Origin: Streptomyces sp. DH37
Lineage (GTDB): Bacteria > Actinomycetota > Actinomycetes > Streptomycetales > Streptomycetaceae
Assembly: GCF_029813835.1 (NCBI RefSeq)
Contig: NZ_JARVKV010000039.1
Coordinates: 1-58,316, forward strand
DNA length: 58,316 bases
Direction of reading: 5' to 3'
Shown: positions 25,427 to 32,684 of the stretch, one piece after another
Layout of the letters: each line of letters starts with the position of its first letter
Position numbering within the stretch: position 1 is the stretch's first letter
Program-made: the position numbers and the translations under genes
Notes under the pieces: model-generated
The model's input: only the letters and a program-made list of their open reading frames with translations
Database searches by the model: none
Told to the model about the DNA's origin: nothing

Positions 25427-26338
25427 GTGAACCAACCTCCCTCCGGCGCCGCCGGCGACCGTCCCGCGCGCCTGACCGTCGGCGTCGTCGGCGCGGGCCG
25501 CGTCGGCCCCGCCCTGGCCGCCGCGCTCCGGCTCGCCGGGCACCGCCCGGTCGCCGCCTCCGGCGTCTCCGACGCCTCCCGCCGCCGGGCCGAGGCCCTG
25601 CTGCCCGGGGTGCCGCTGGTGGAGCCCGCCGAGGTCCTGGCCCGCGCCGACCTCGTCCTGCTCACCGTCCCCGACGACGCCCTGCCCGCCCTGGTCGCGG
25701 GCCTGGCCGAGACCGGCGCCGTACGCCACGGCCAGCTCCTGGCGCACGCGTCGGGCCGCTACGGCACCGCCGTCCTCGCCCCCGCGACGCGGGCCGGGGC
25801 CCTGCCGCTGGCGCTGCACCCGGTGATGACGTTCACCGGCACGCCCGTGGACGTCCAGCGGCTGGCGGGCTGCTCCTTCGGCGTCACCGCGCCCGAGGAG
25901 CTGCGGCTGGCCGCCGAGGCGCTGGTCATCGAGATGGGCGGGGAGCCGGAGTGGATCGCCGAGGAGGCCCGCCCGCTCTACCACGCGGCCCTGGCCGTCG
26001 GCGCCAACCACCTGGTCACCCTGGTCGCCCAGTCCATGGAACTGCTGCGCGCGGCCGGGGTCTCCGCCCCCGACCGGATGCTCGGCCCGCTGCTCGGCGC
26101 GGCCCTGGACAACGCCCTGCGCTCCGGCGACGCCGCGCTGACCGGCCCGGTCGCCCGGGGCGACGCCGGTACGGTCGCCGCCCACGTCGCCGAGCTGCGC
26201 CGCCACGCCCCGCAGTCGGTGGCGGGCTACCTCGCGATGGCCCGCGCCACCGCCGACCGGGCGCTCGCGGGCGGACTGCTCAAGCCGGAACTCGCCCAGG
26301 GCCTGCTGGAGGTCCTCTCCGATGGGGACGCCCGGTGA
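25427..26338 (+). CDS. Rossmann-like DUF2520 protein, possible ketopantoate reductase
   Basis: A 303-residue NAD(P)-dependent dehydrogenase-like protein: dinucleotide-binding GVVGAGRVGPALAAALR at the N terminus, LLTVPDDALPALV, then the DUF2520 helical domain with LALHPVMTFTG and YHAALAVGANHLVTLV. From memory, the Francisella and Enterococcus ketopantoate reductase PanG belongs to this domain family. Its position as first gene before panC supports production of pantoate for the next enzyme; the substrate is inferred, not shown. GTG 25427 was preferred over an upstream start at 25370. The stop lies 32 bp before the panC start chosen here. Confidence 0.8.
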   Translation: MNQPPSGAAGDRPARLTVGVVGAGRVGPALAAALRLAGHRPVAASGVSDASRRRAEALLPGVPLVEPAEVLARADLVLLTVPDDALPALVAGLAETGAVRHGQLLAHASGRYGTAVLAPATRAGALPLALHPVMTFTGTPVDVQRLAGCSFGVTAPEELRLAAEALVIEMGGEPEWIAEEARPLYHAALAVGANHLVTLVAQSMELLRAAGVSAPDRMLGPLLGAALDNALRSGDAALTGPVARGDAGTVAAHVAELRRHAPQSVAGYLAMARATADRALAGGLLKPELAQGLLEVLSDGDAR

Positions 26339-26370
26339 CCGGACCGACCGCCGACCACAGGAGCCGCACC

Positions 26371-27276
26371 GTGTCCGCACCCACCCCCGTCCCCGTCCTG
26401 CGCACCGCCGCCGAGCTGCGCGCCCTGCCGCGCCGGGGGCGGCGCGCGGTGGTGATGACGATGGGCGCCCTGCACGAGGGGCACGCCGCCCTGGTCCGCG
26501 CCGCCCGCGAGAAGGCCGGGCCCGGCGGGCAGGTGGTGGTCACCGTCTTCGTCAACCCGCTGCAGTTCGGCGCGGGCGAGGACCTGGACCGCTACCCGCG
26601 CACGCTGGACGAGGACGTCGTGGTGGCGGCCCGCGCGGGCGCCGACGCCGTCTTCGCGCCGCCGGTGGCGGAGGTCTACCCCGGCGGGGAGCCGGAGGTG
26701 CGGATCAGCGCGGGCCCGATGGGCGAGCGCCTGGAGGGCGCCTCCCGGCCCGGCCACTTCGACGGGATGCTCACCGTCGTCGCCAAGCTCCTCCACCTCA
26801 CCGCCCCCGACCTGGCGCTCTACGGCGAGAAGGACGCGCAGCAGCTCGCCCTGATCACGCGGATGGCCCGCGACCTGAACTTCCCCGTGGAGATCGAGGG
26901 CGTGCCCACCGTGCGCGAGCCCGACGGGCTGGCCCTCTCCAGCCGCAACCGCTACCTGTCGGACGCCGAGCGCACCACCGCCCTGGCCCTCTCCCGCGCC
27001 CTGTTCGCCGGACGCGACGCGGTGGCCGCGGGCGGGGCCGGTCCACGGGACGTGCGGGAGGCCGCCGAGGCCGTCCTGGACCGGGCCGGGCGGGCACAGC
27101 CGCCGCTGGTCCTGGACTACCTCGCGCTGGTGGACCCGGACCACTTCACGGAGGTCCCGGCGGAGCCCGGCGCGTACGAGGGCGAGGCCGTGCTCGCGGT
27201 CGCGGCGCGGGTGGGCACCACACGACTGATCGACAACGTCCGGCTGCGTCTCGGACACCCCGGAGAGGCTCGGTGA
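26371..27276 (+). CDS. panC: Pantoate--beta-alanine ligase
   Basis: Makes pantothenate from pantoate, beta-alanine and ATP. The 301-residue product shows the ATP-binding MTMGALHEGH motif, FVNPLQFG, the signature LYGEKDAQQLALI and the KMSKS-like loop LALSSRNRYLS. I chose GTG 26371, which has AGGAG 7 nt upstream and gives the family N terminus; GTG 26335, overlapping the previous stop, is an alternative. The stop overlaps the nadB start by 4 nt. Confidence 0.95.
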   Translation: MSAPTPVPVLRTAAELRALPRRGRRAVVMTMGALHEGHAALVRAAREKAGPGGQVVVTVFVNPLQFGAGEDLDRYPRTLDEDVVVAARAGADAVFAPPVAEVYPGGEPEVRISAGPMGERLEGASRPGHFDGMLTVVAKLLHLTAPDLALYGEKDAQQLALITRMARDLNFPVEIEGVPTVREPDGLALSSRNRYLSDAERTTALALSRALFAGRDAVAAGGAGPRDVREAAEAVLDRAGRAQPPLVLDYLALVDPDHFTEVPAEPGAYEGEAVLAVAARVGTTRLIDNVRLRLGHPGEAR

Positions 27277-27344
27277 ACGGTCCTGTGGACGGTCCGGTGA
27301 ACGCCGCGGTGAACGGTCCGGCGAGCGGCCCGGTGAACGGAGCG
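27273..27344 (+). repeat. 12-bp repeats at the 5' end of nadB
   Basis: Units related to GTGAACGGTCCG recur about six times in frame, encoding Val-Asn-Gly-Pro and variants. Five of them begin with GTG, so several in-frame start codons are available. Confidence 0.7.
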
Positions 27345-29024
27345 GCGGGCCTGCGGCTGACCGCGCCGCGCTCCGGCTGGGCCATCGAGGCGGACGTGGT
27401 GGTGGTCGGCTCCGGGGTCGCCGGGCTGACCGCCGCCCTGCGCTGCGCGGCCTCCGGCCGGAAGACGGTGATCGTCACCAAGGCCCGGCTGGACGCCGGC
27501 TCCACGCGCTGGGCGCAGGGCGGGATCGCCGCCGCGCTGGGCGAGGGCGACACCCCCGGCCAGCACCTCCAGGACACCCTGGTGGCGGGCGCGGGCCTGT
27601 GCGACGAGGAGGCCGTGCGCACCCTGGTCACCGAGGGGCCGGACGCGGTGCGGCGGCTGATCGGCACCGGCGCGCGGTTCGACACCTCGCCGGAGACCGG
27701 CGAGATCGCGCTGACCCGCGAGGGCGGCCACCACCGCCGCCGCATCGCCCACGCGGGCGGCGACGCGACCGGCGCGGAGATCAGCCGCGCCCTGGTGGCG
27801 GCCGTGCGCGAGGCCGGTATGGAGACGATCGAGAACGCGCTCGTCCTCGACCTGCTCAAGGACGCCGACGGGCACGCCGCGGGCGTCTCCCTCCACGTGA
27901 TGGGCGAGGGCCGGCACGACGGCGTCGGCGCCGTCCACGCCCCGGCGGTGGTGCTGGCCACCGGCGGCATGGGCCAGGTGTTCTCCGCGACCACCAACCC
28001 GGCCGTCTCCACCGGCGACGGCGTCGCGCTCGCGCTGCGGGCCGGCGCGGAGGTCTCCGACCTGGAGTTCGTCCAGTTCCACCCGACCGTGCTCTTCCTG
28101 GGCCCGGGCAGCGAGGGCCAGCAGCCGCTGGTCTCCGAGGCCGTGCGCGGCGAGGGCGCGTACCTCGTCGACGCCGATGGCGTCCGCTTCATGGCCGGGC
28201 AGCACGAGCTGGCCGAGCTGGCGCCGCGGGACATCGTCGCCAAGGGCATCACGCGGCGGATGCGCGAGCGGGGCGACGACTGCGCGTACCTGGACGCGCG
28301 GCACTTCGGCGCCCGGATGTGGGCGGAGCGGTTCCCCACCATCCTCGCCGCCTGCCGCGCCCACGGCATCGACCCGGTCACGGAGCCGGTCCCGGTCGCG
28401 CCCGCCGCCCACTACGCCTCCGGCGGGGTCCGCACCGACCTGGCGGGCCGCACCACCGTGCCCGGCCTGTACGCGTGCGGCGAGGTGGCCTGCACGGGCG
28501 TGCACGGCGCCAACCGGCTGGCCTCCAACTCCCTGCTGGAGGGCCTGGTCTTCGCCGAGCGGATCGCCGCCGACATCGCCCGCGCCCCGCGCCGCGCGGT
28601 CGTGCCCGCCGAGGGCGCCGGCGGACCGGCCGTCCCGCTGCCGCCCGCCGAGGCGCGGTACGCGATCCAGCGGACCATGACCGCCGGCGCCGGTGTGCTG
28701 CGCTCCGCCGAGAGCCTGGAGCGGGCCGCCCGGGAGCTGGAGGCCCTGGCCCCGGGCCCGGACGGCAAGTCCGCCGAACCCGGCGTCGAGACCTGGGAGA
28801 CGGCCAACCTCCACCTCGTCGCCGGGGTCCTGGTCGCCGCCGCCCTGCGCCGCGCCGAGACCCGCGGCTGCCACTGGCGCGAGGACCGCCCCGACCGGGA
28901 CGACGAGGCCTGGCGCCGGCATCTGGTGGTGGCCCTGCGCCCCGCCGCCGGGGGCTCTACGCTCGTCGTCCGTACGACCGACTCGACCGCCTTCCCCCCG
29001 GTCGCCCACGAGGAGACGCTGTGA
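27273..29024 (+). CDS. nadB: L-aspartate oxidase
   Basis: FAD enzyme that oxidises L-aspartate to iminoaspartate, the first step of de novo NAD synthesis. In the 583-residue product the FAD-binding dinucleotide motif VVVVGSGVAGLTAA lies at about residue 48, followed by STRWAQGGIAAAL, the catalytic segments EFVQFHPT and HYASGGVRTD, and GLYACGEVACTGVHGANRLASNS split across the conserved FAD region. The first 25 residues are Val-Asn-Gly-Pro repeats, and GGAGAGG precedes the first GTG. The protein ends ...AHEETL, the same residues that end the following micro-ORF. Confidence 0.94.
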   Translation: MNGPVDGPVNAAVNGPASGPVNGAAGLRLTAPRSGWAIEADVVVVGSGVAGLTAALRCAASGRKTVIVTKARLDAGSTRWAQGGIAAALGEGDTPGQHLQDTLVAGAGLCDEEAVRTLVTEGPDAVRRLIGTGARFDTSPETGEIALTREGGHHRRRIAHAGGDATGAEISRALVAAVREAGMETIENALVLDLLKDADGHAAGVSLHVMGEGRHDGVGAVHAPAVVLATGGMGQVFSATTNPAVSTGDGVALALRAGAEVSDLEFVQFHPTVLFLGPGSEGQQPLVSEAVRGEGAYLVDADGVRFMAGQHELAELAPRDIVAKGITRRMRERGDDCAYLDARHFGARMWAERFPTILAACRAHGIDPVTEPVPVAPAAHYASGGVRTDLAGRTTVPGLYACGEVACTGVHGANRLASNSLLEGLVFAERIAADIARAPRRAVVPAEGAGGPAVPLPPAEARYAIQRTMTAGAGVLRSAESLERAARELEALAPGPDGKSAEPGVETWETANLHLVAGVLVAAALRRAETRGCHWREDRPDRDDEAWRRHLVVALRPAAGGSTLVVRTTDSTAFPPVAHEETL

Positions 29025-29197
29025 GCGACGCCCCCGCGGCTGCCCGGCCGCACGTCATCACGAGCCCGCGCTGTCGCCGCGTGGGCGGAGAAGCTCACGA
29101 GGAGACGCTGTGAGCGACGCCCCCGCGGCTGCCCGGCCGCACGTCATCACGAGCCCGCGCTGTCGCCGCGTGGGCGGAGAAGCTCACGAGGAGACGC
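29007..29197 (+). repeat. Two exact tandem 89-bp repeats between nadB and nadC
   Basis: Unit 1 is 29007-29095 and unit 2 is 29096-29184; a 13-bp partial third copy (CACGAGGAGACGC) follows to 29197. The units are identical by eye. Each contains GAGGAG, a GTG start and a reading frame that runs 4 nt past the unit end. Inside each unit CGCCCCCGCGGC and GCCGCGTGGGCG can pair with one mismatch. Confidence 0.93.
29021..29113 (+). CDS. Micro-ORF 1 (30 residues), coupled to nadB
   Basis: GTG start overlapping the nadB stop (GTGA), with GAGGAG 5 nt upstream. The 30-residue product begins MSDAPAAARP, has the basic middle SPRCRRVGG and ends HEETL. No known domain, membrane segment or signal is visible. 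It is identical to micro-ORF 2 except for the last residue. Whether the peptide has a function or the frame is only a coupling device is unknown. Confidence 0.55.
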   Translation: MSDAPAAARPHVITSPRCRRVGGEAHEETL

Positions 29198-29202
29198 AGT
29201 GA
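29110..29202 (+). CDS. Micro-ORF 2 (30 residues), coupled to micro-ORF 1 and nadC
   Basis: Second copy of the 30-codon frame, starting at a GTG inside the stop of copy 1 (GTGA) and ending in a TGA that overlaps the nadC GTG. The only amino-acid change is the final Leu to Gln. GAGGAG lies 5 nt before the start. The chain nadB, copy 1, copy 2, nadC is therefore unbroken for coupled translation. Confidence 0.55.
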   Translation: MSDAPAAARPHVITSPRCRRVGGEAHEETQ

Positions 29203-30266
29203 CCAGCCCCACGCCCGACGAACTCCCGCTGCTCCAGATCGGTTTCGGCCGCCCCGGCGAGGCGGTGAACGGCACCGGTGGCGGCTGCGGGGACGCCTGC
29301 GGCTGCGGCGGCGGCGCCGACGAGGAGTTCGACCTCGACCCGCTGGAGTGCGGCCTGGACCCGGACCTGGCCGGGCTGCTGGCGGACGCGGGCCTGGACC
29401 CGGTGCAGGTCGAGGACATCGCGCACATGGCGATCGAGGAGGACCTCGACCAGGGCGTGGACGTCACCACCGTCGCGACCATCCCCGAGGACGCCGTCGC
29501 CACCGCCGACTTCACCGCCCGCGAGGCGGGCACCGTCGCCGGTCTGCGGATCGCCGAGGCGGTCCTGTCGGTGGTCTGCACCGAGGAGTTCGAGGTCGAG
29601 CGGCACGTCGAGGACGGCGACCGCGTCGAGGCCGGCCAGAGGCTGCTGTCGGTGCGCACCCGCACCCGCGACCTGCTCACCGGCGAGCGCAGCGCCCTCA
29701 ACCTGCTGTGCCGGCTGTCCGGCATCGCCACCGCCACCCGCGCCTGGGCCGACGCCCTGGAGGGCACGGGCGCGAAGGTCCGCGACACCCGCAAGACCAC
29801 GCCCGGACTGCGCTCCCTGGAGAAGTACGCGGTGCGCTGCGGCGGCGGTGTCAACCACCGGATGTCGCTGTCGGACGCCGCGCTGATCAAGGACAACCAC
29901 GTGATCGCCGCGGGCGGGGTGGCCGAGGCGTTCAAGCGGGTGCGCGAGGAGTTCCCCGGCGTGCCGATCGAGGTGGAGGTGGACCGGCTGGACCAGATCG
30001 AGCCCGTCCTCGCCGAGGGCGCCGACCTGATCCTGCTGGACAACCTCACCCCCGAGCAGACCGCCGAGGCGGTCGCCCTGGTCGCGGGACGGGCGAAGCT
30101 GGAGTCCTCCGGCCGCCTCACCCTGGCCAACGCCCGCGCGTACGCGGACACCGGCGTCGACTACCTGGCCGTCGGCGCCCTCACCCACTCCTCCCCGATC
30201 CTCGACATCGGCCTGGACCTGCGCGACGAGACCCGCGGCGGCGCGGACGGGGAGGGGCGGGGCTGA
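29199..30266 (+). CDS. nadC: Nicotinate-nucleotide pyrophosphorylase (carboxylating)
   Basis: Converts quinolinate and PRPP to nicotinate mononucleotide. In the 355-residue product the conserved enzyme begins near residue 55 (LDPVQVEDIAHMAIEEDL), with RDTRKTTPGLR, CGGGVNHR, LIKDNH and EVEVDRLDQ as substrate-binding motifs. The N-terminal 50 residues are extra: IGFGRPGEAVNG followed by a Gly/Cys cluster with C30, C34 and C36 (Cx3CxC), a possible metal or iron-sulfur site. The stop overlaps the coaX start (TGATG). Confidence 0.94.
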   Translation: MTSPTPDELPLLQIGFGRPGEAVNGTGGGCGDACGCGGGADEEFDLDPLECGLDPDLAGLLADAGLDPVQVEDIAHMAIEEDLDQGVDVTTVATIPEDAVATADFTAREAGTVAGLRIAEAVLSVVCTEEFEVERHVEDGDRVEAGQRLLSVRTRTRDLLTGERSALNLLCRLSGIATATRAWADALEGTGAKVRDTRKTTPGLRSLEKYAVRCGGGVNHRMSLSDAALIKDNHVIAAGGVAEAFKRVREEFPGVPIEVEVDRLDQIEPVLAEGADLILLDNLTPEQTAEAVALVAGRAKLESSGRLTLANARAYADTGVDYLAVGALTHSSPILDIGLDLRDETRGGADGEGRG

Positions 30267-31063
30267 TGCTGCTCACGATCGACGTCGGCAACACGCACAC
30301 CGTCCTCGGCCTGTTCGACGGCGACGAGATCGTCGAGCACTGGCGGATCTCCACCGAGGCCCGCCGCACCGCCGACGAGTGGGCCGTCCTCCTCCAGGGC
30401 CTGATGGGCATGCACCCGCTGCTCGGCGAAGACCTGGGCGACGGCATCGACGGCATCTGCATCTGCTCCACCGTCCCCTCCGTCCTGCACGAGCTGCGCG
30501 AGGTGACCCGCCGGCACTACGGCGACATCCCGTCCGTCCTCGTCGAGCCGGGCGTCAAGACCGGGGTGCCCATCCTCATGGACAACCCCAAGGAGGTCGG
30601 CGCGGACCGGATCATCAACGCGGTGGCGGCGGTCGAACTGTACGGCGGTCCGAGCATCGTCGTGGACTTCGGCACGGCCACCACCTTCGACGCGGTCTCC
30701 GCGCGCGGCGAGTACACCGGCGGCGTCATCGCCCCGGGCATCGAGATCTCCGTCGAGGCGCTCGGCGTGCGCGGCGCGCAGCTGCGCAAGATCGAGCTGG
30801 CCCGCCCGCGCAGCGTCATCGGCAAGAACACCGTCGAGGCGATGCAGTCCGGCATCCTCTACGGCTTCGCCGGGCAGGTGGACGGCGTGGTGGAGCGGAT
30901 GGCCCGCGAGCTGGCCGACGACCCGGACGACGTGACCGTCATCGCCACCGGTGGCCTGGCCCCGATGGTGCTGGGCGAGGCGGCGGCGATCGACGAGCAC
31001 GAGCCGTGGCTGACGCTGATCGGGCTGCGCCTGGTCTACGAGCGGAACATGGCGCGGGGCTGA
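30266..31063 (+). CDS. coaX: Type III pantothenate kinase
   Basis: First step of CoA synthesis: phosphorylates pantothenate, independent of CoA feedback, and usually requires a monovalent cation. The 265-residue ASKHA-fold protein shows the phosphate-1 motif LLTIDVGNTHTVLGLF, GADRIINAVAA (substrate site) and the phosphate-2 motif VVDFGTATTFD, then GGVIAPGIEISVEAL and ATGGLAPM. It completes the logic of the operon: panC makes the substrate upstream. Confidence 0.95.
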   Translation: MLLTIDVGNTHTVLGLFDGDEIVEHWRISTEARRTADEWAVLLQGLMGMHPLLGEDLGDGIDGICICSTVPSVLHELREVTRRHYGDIPSVLVEPGVKTGVPILMDNPKEVGADRIINAVAAVELYGGPSIVVDFGTATTFDAVSARGEYTGGVIAPGIEISVEALGVRGAQLRKIELARPRSVIGKNTVEAMQSGILYGFAGQVDGVVERMARELADDPDDVTVIATGGLAPMVLGEAAAIDEHEPWLTLIGLRLVYERNMARG

Positions 31064-31097
31064 GCGGCGTACGCCGGGCCCGTGCCCGGCGGGGCCG

Positions 31098-31145
31098 CCG
31101 TCGGACCTCTGCCGGACCGCTGCGGGACGGCCGTCGGACCTCTGC
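31098..31145 (+). repeat. 15-bp direct repeat downstream of coaX
   Basis: CCGTCGGACCTCTGC occurs at 31098-31112 and at 31131-31145 in the gap after the cofactor operon. No function is apparent. Confidence 0.6.
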
Positions 31146-31209
31146 GGGGCCGTGCCCCGGCGGGGACACGGCGGAGTCGGCGATAAGACGATTTTGTCGA
31201 TTTCTGTCG

Positions 31210-31215
31210 TAACGT
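31210..31215 (+). promoter_or_regulatory. -10-like hexamer, leaderless promoter
   Basis: TAACGT ends 6 nt before the ATG at 31222, in an AT-richer patch (GATAAGACGATTTTGTCG). Confidence 0.5.
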
Positions 31216-31221
31216 CACCCT

Positions 31222-31830
31222 ATGCCCACGCCCTACGGTTCCCGAGGCGCCATGGTCTTCAGCGCGGCCGAACTGCGCGTCCTCCGGAGCGCCCTCGCCC
31301 TCGTCCTCCGGCCCGCCCGCGCCGCCCCGCCGTCCCCGTGCGCGGGCGGACGGCGGCAGCCGGAGGGGCGCCGGGAGGGGGCGGCGGAGAGGGTGCCGGA
31401 GGAGCGGGCCGAGGCGGTGCGGGAGTGCCTGTGGCTCGCCGAGGCGCTGGACGAGGCGGAGCGTGAGGCGGACCGGCTGAGGGCCTTCCTGCTGGCCGAC
31501 CTCGACCGCTACCGCGCCGCGCTGCCGGGCTCCGCCTCCGGGTACCTCGCACGGCTGGAGGAGGCCCTCGCGCTGGGCTGCGCGCCGCGTCCGGAGGACC
31601 TGGGGGCGCTGCGCGGCCTGTGCGGCCGGAGGGCCGGCGAGGCGGAGGCGCGGCGCCGCGCGGGGCTGCTGAGGCGCTGCGAGCGCCTGACGGCCTCCTC
31701 GGAGGCCCGCTCGGGAGCCCTCTCGGAAGCCCCCCGGTCCGCGGGGCGCGGCCGGCTGGCGGCCGTGCCGCACCCGGTCCCCACCCCCGCCGACGTCTTC
31801 CCGCCGCGCCGCCAGGCGCTCCCGGCCTGA
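31222..31830 (+). CDS. Streptomyces hypothetical protein, helical
   Basis: A 202-residue soluble protein rich in Ala, Arg and Glu. It starts MPTPYGSRGAMVFSAAELRV, then helical stretches (EERAEAVRECLWLAEALDEAER, given as part of the first helix pair) that could form a short helical bundle, and ends in a Pro-rich tail with TPADVFPPRR. I recognise it only as a conserved Streptomyces hypothetical of this locus. No enzymatic motif is seen. It has its own leaderless-type promoter. Confidence 0.7.
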   Translation: MPTPYGSRGAMVFSAAELRVLRSALALVLRPARAAPPSPCAGGRRQPEGRREGAAERVPEERAEAVRECLWLAEALDEAEREADRLRAFLLADLDRYRAALPGSASGYLARLEEALALGCAPRPEDLGALRGLCGRRAGEAEARRRAGLLRRCERLTASSEARSGALSEAPRSAGRGRLAAVPHPVPTPADVFPPRRQALPA

Positions 31831-31891
31831 CGTGCCGCCCCCGCTCCCCGCCGACTCCCCGCCGGCTCCCCGTACGGGCCCGCGCGGGGAG

Positions 31892-31907
31892 CCGGCGGAG
31901 CCGCCGG
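31892..31907 (+). repeat. Inverted repeat upstream of the small membrane protein
   Basis: CCGGCGG and CCGCCGG are perfect 7-bp arms 2 bp apart, just before a -10-like TACCCT (31908-31913). It could be the end of the previous transcript or an operator. Confidence 0.35.
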
Positions 31908-31945
31908 TACCCTGGAGTTCCGGTATCCAAGGAGGCTGATCCGGC

Positions 31946-32131
31946 ATGGAGTACATCGCCGCACTCACCCCGTCCGTGGTGATGGCCGTGGCCTTCACCG
32001 CCCTCATCGTGACGATCGTCAGGAGCCAGGGCGGTGCCAACAAGGCCAAGGAGGACGCCGCTGTGGACAGCGCCCTCGCCCGGGCCGAGGCCGCGCGCCA
32101 GGCGCCGTCCGCCGACGGGCGGCACGTCTAG
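31946..32131 (+). CDS. Small single-pass membrane protein
   Basis: A 61-residue protein with one N-terminal membrane helix (IAALTPSVVMAVAFTALIV) and a charged cytoplasmic tail (ANKAKEDAAVDSALARAEAA) likely to form a helix. AAGGAGG lies 10 nt before the ATG, a strong ribosome-binding site. It is a conserved small protein of Streptomyces in my memory; the function is unknown. The strong downstream terminator shows it ends a transcript. Confidence 0.8.
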   Translation: MEYIAALTPSVVMAVAFTALIVTIVRSQGGANKAKEDAAVDSALARAEAARQAPSADGRHV

Positions 32132-32174
32132 CGGCGCGCGCCGCCGGGCGGCGGATACCGCCGTGACGGCGCGG

Positions 32175-32225
32175 GAGCGCATGCCGGGAGGTCCGCCTCC
32201 CGGCGTGCGCTCTTCTTTGTTTCCC
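32175..32225 (+). terminator. Strong intrinsic terminator with a T-rich tail
   Basis: A 17-bp stem (32175-32191 with 32196-32212, one G-U wobble) around the loop TCCG, followed by TTCTTTGTTTCC. It is the most canonical intrinsic terminator in the window. Confidence 0.85.
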
Positions 32226-32247
32226 CGCTGATCAAAATAAAGCAACC

Positions 32248-32270
32248 AATAGAGCGCATATGCGGCTATT
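32248..32270. promoter_or_regulatory. Palindrome upstream of the BlaI-type gene
   Basis: AATAG (32248-32252), the self-complementary core CGCATATGCG (32255-32264) and CTATT (32266-32270) form a near-perfect 23-bp palindrome. It overlaps the presumed -10 region, so it is a plausible autoregulatory operator. Confidence 0.5.
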
Positions 32271-32272
32271 GT
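32267..32272 (+). promoter_or_regulatory. -10-like hexamer, leaderless promoter
   Basis: TATTGT ends 7 nt before the GTG at 32280; there is no ribosome-binding site. Confidence 0.4.
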
Positions 32273-32279
32273 TCTTGGT

Positions 32280-32675
32280 GTGCCTCGGCCACTGGGAGAG
32301 TTGGAAGACGCGGTGATGACGCGGGTATGGCAGTGGAACCGCCCGGTCACCGTGAGGGAAGTGCTCGACGACCTTCGGCGCGAACGGCCGATCGCCTACA
32401 CCACGGTCATGACCGTAATGGACAACCTGCGGGAGAAGGGCTGGCTGCGGCGCGAGCGAGAAGGCCGCGCCTATCGATATGAAGCCGTCTCCACCCGGGC
32501 CGCCTACTCCGCGGCGCTGATGAACGAAGCGTGGGCGGCGAGTGACAACCCCGCGGCGGCACTTGTGGCCTTCTTCGGGATGATGTCGCCGGAACAGACG
32601 GAAGCCCTGCGGGACGCCTTGCGCGTCGCGCATCCCGACGCCCCCGCCGAGAGCCGCGGGTCTTCGGAGCGATAG
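32280..32675 (+). CDS. BlaI/MecI/CopY-family transcriptional regulator
   Basis: A 131-residue winged-helix repressor: LGELEDAVMTRVWQWNRPVTVREVLDDL, then the recognition segment RPIAYTTVMTVMDNLREKGWL and the wing REREGRAYRYEAV, listed as successive parts of the Penicillinase_R domain. The C terminus should dimerise. Family members often pair with a BlaR-type protease; none is encoded nearby. The palindrome just upstream suggests autoregulation. Third-position G/C bias is weaker than in the neighbours. Confidence 0.85.
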   Translation: MPRPLGELEDAVMTRVWQWNRPVTVREVLDDLRRERPIAYTTVMTVMDNLREKGWLRREREGRAYRYEAVSTRAAYSAALMNEAWAASDNPAAALVAFFGMMSPEQTEALRDALRVAHPDAPAESRGSSER

Positions 32676-32678
32676 CGT
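32673..32678 (+). promoter_or_regulatory. -10-like hexamer, leaderless promoter of the acetyltransferase gene
   Basis: TAGCGT, beginning in the stop codon of the BlaI-type gene, ends 6 nt before the ATG at 32685. Confidence 0.45.
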
Positions 32679-32684
32679 CCGGGC

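Noticed and set aside
29007..29197. 89-bp repeats as a mobile element or REP/CRISPR
   Set aside because: No terminal inverted repeats, no target duplication beyond the 13-bp shared ends, no transposase and no spacers. A micro-ORF tandem duplication explains the period exactly.
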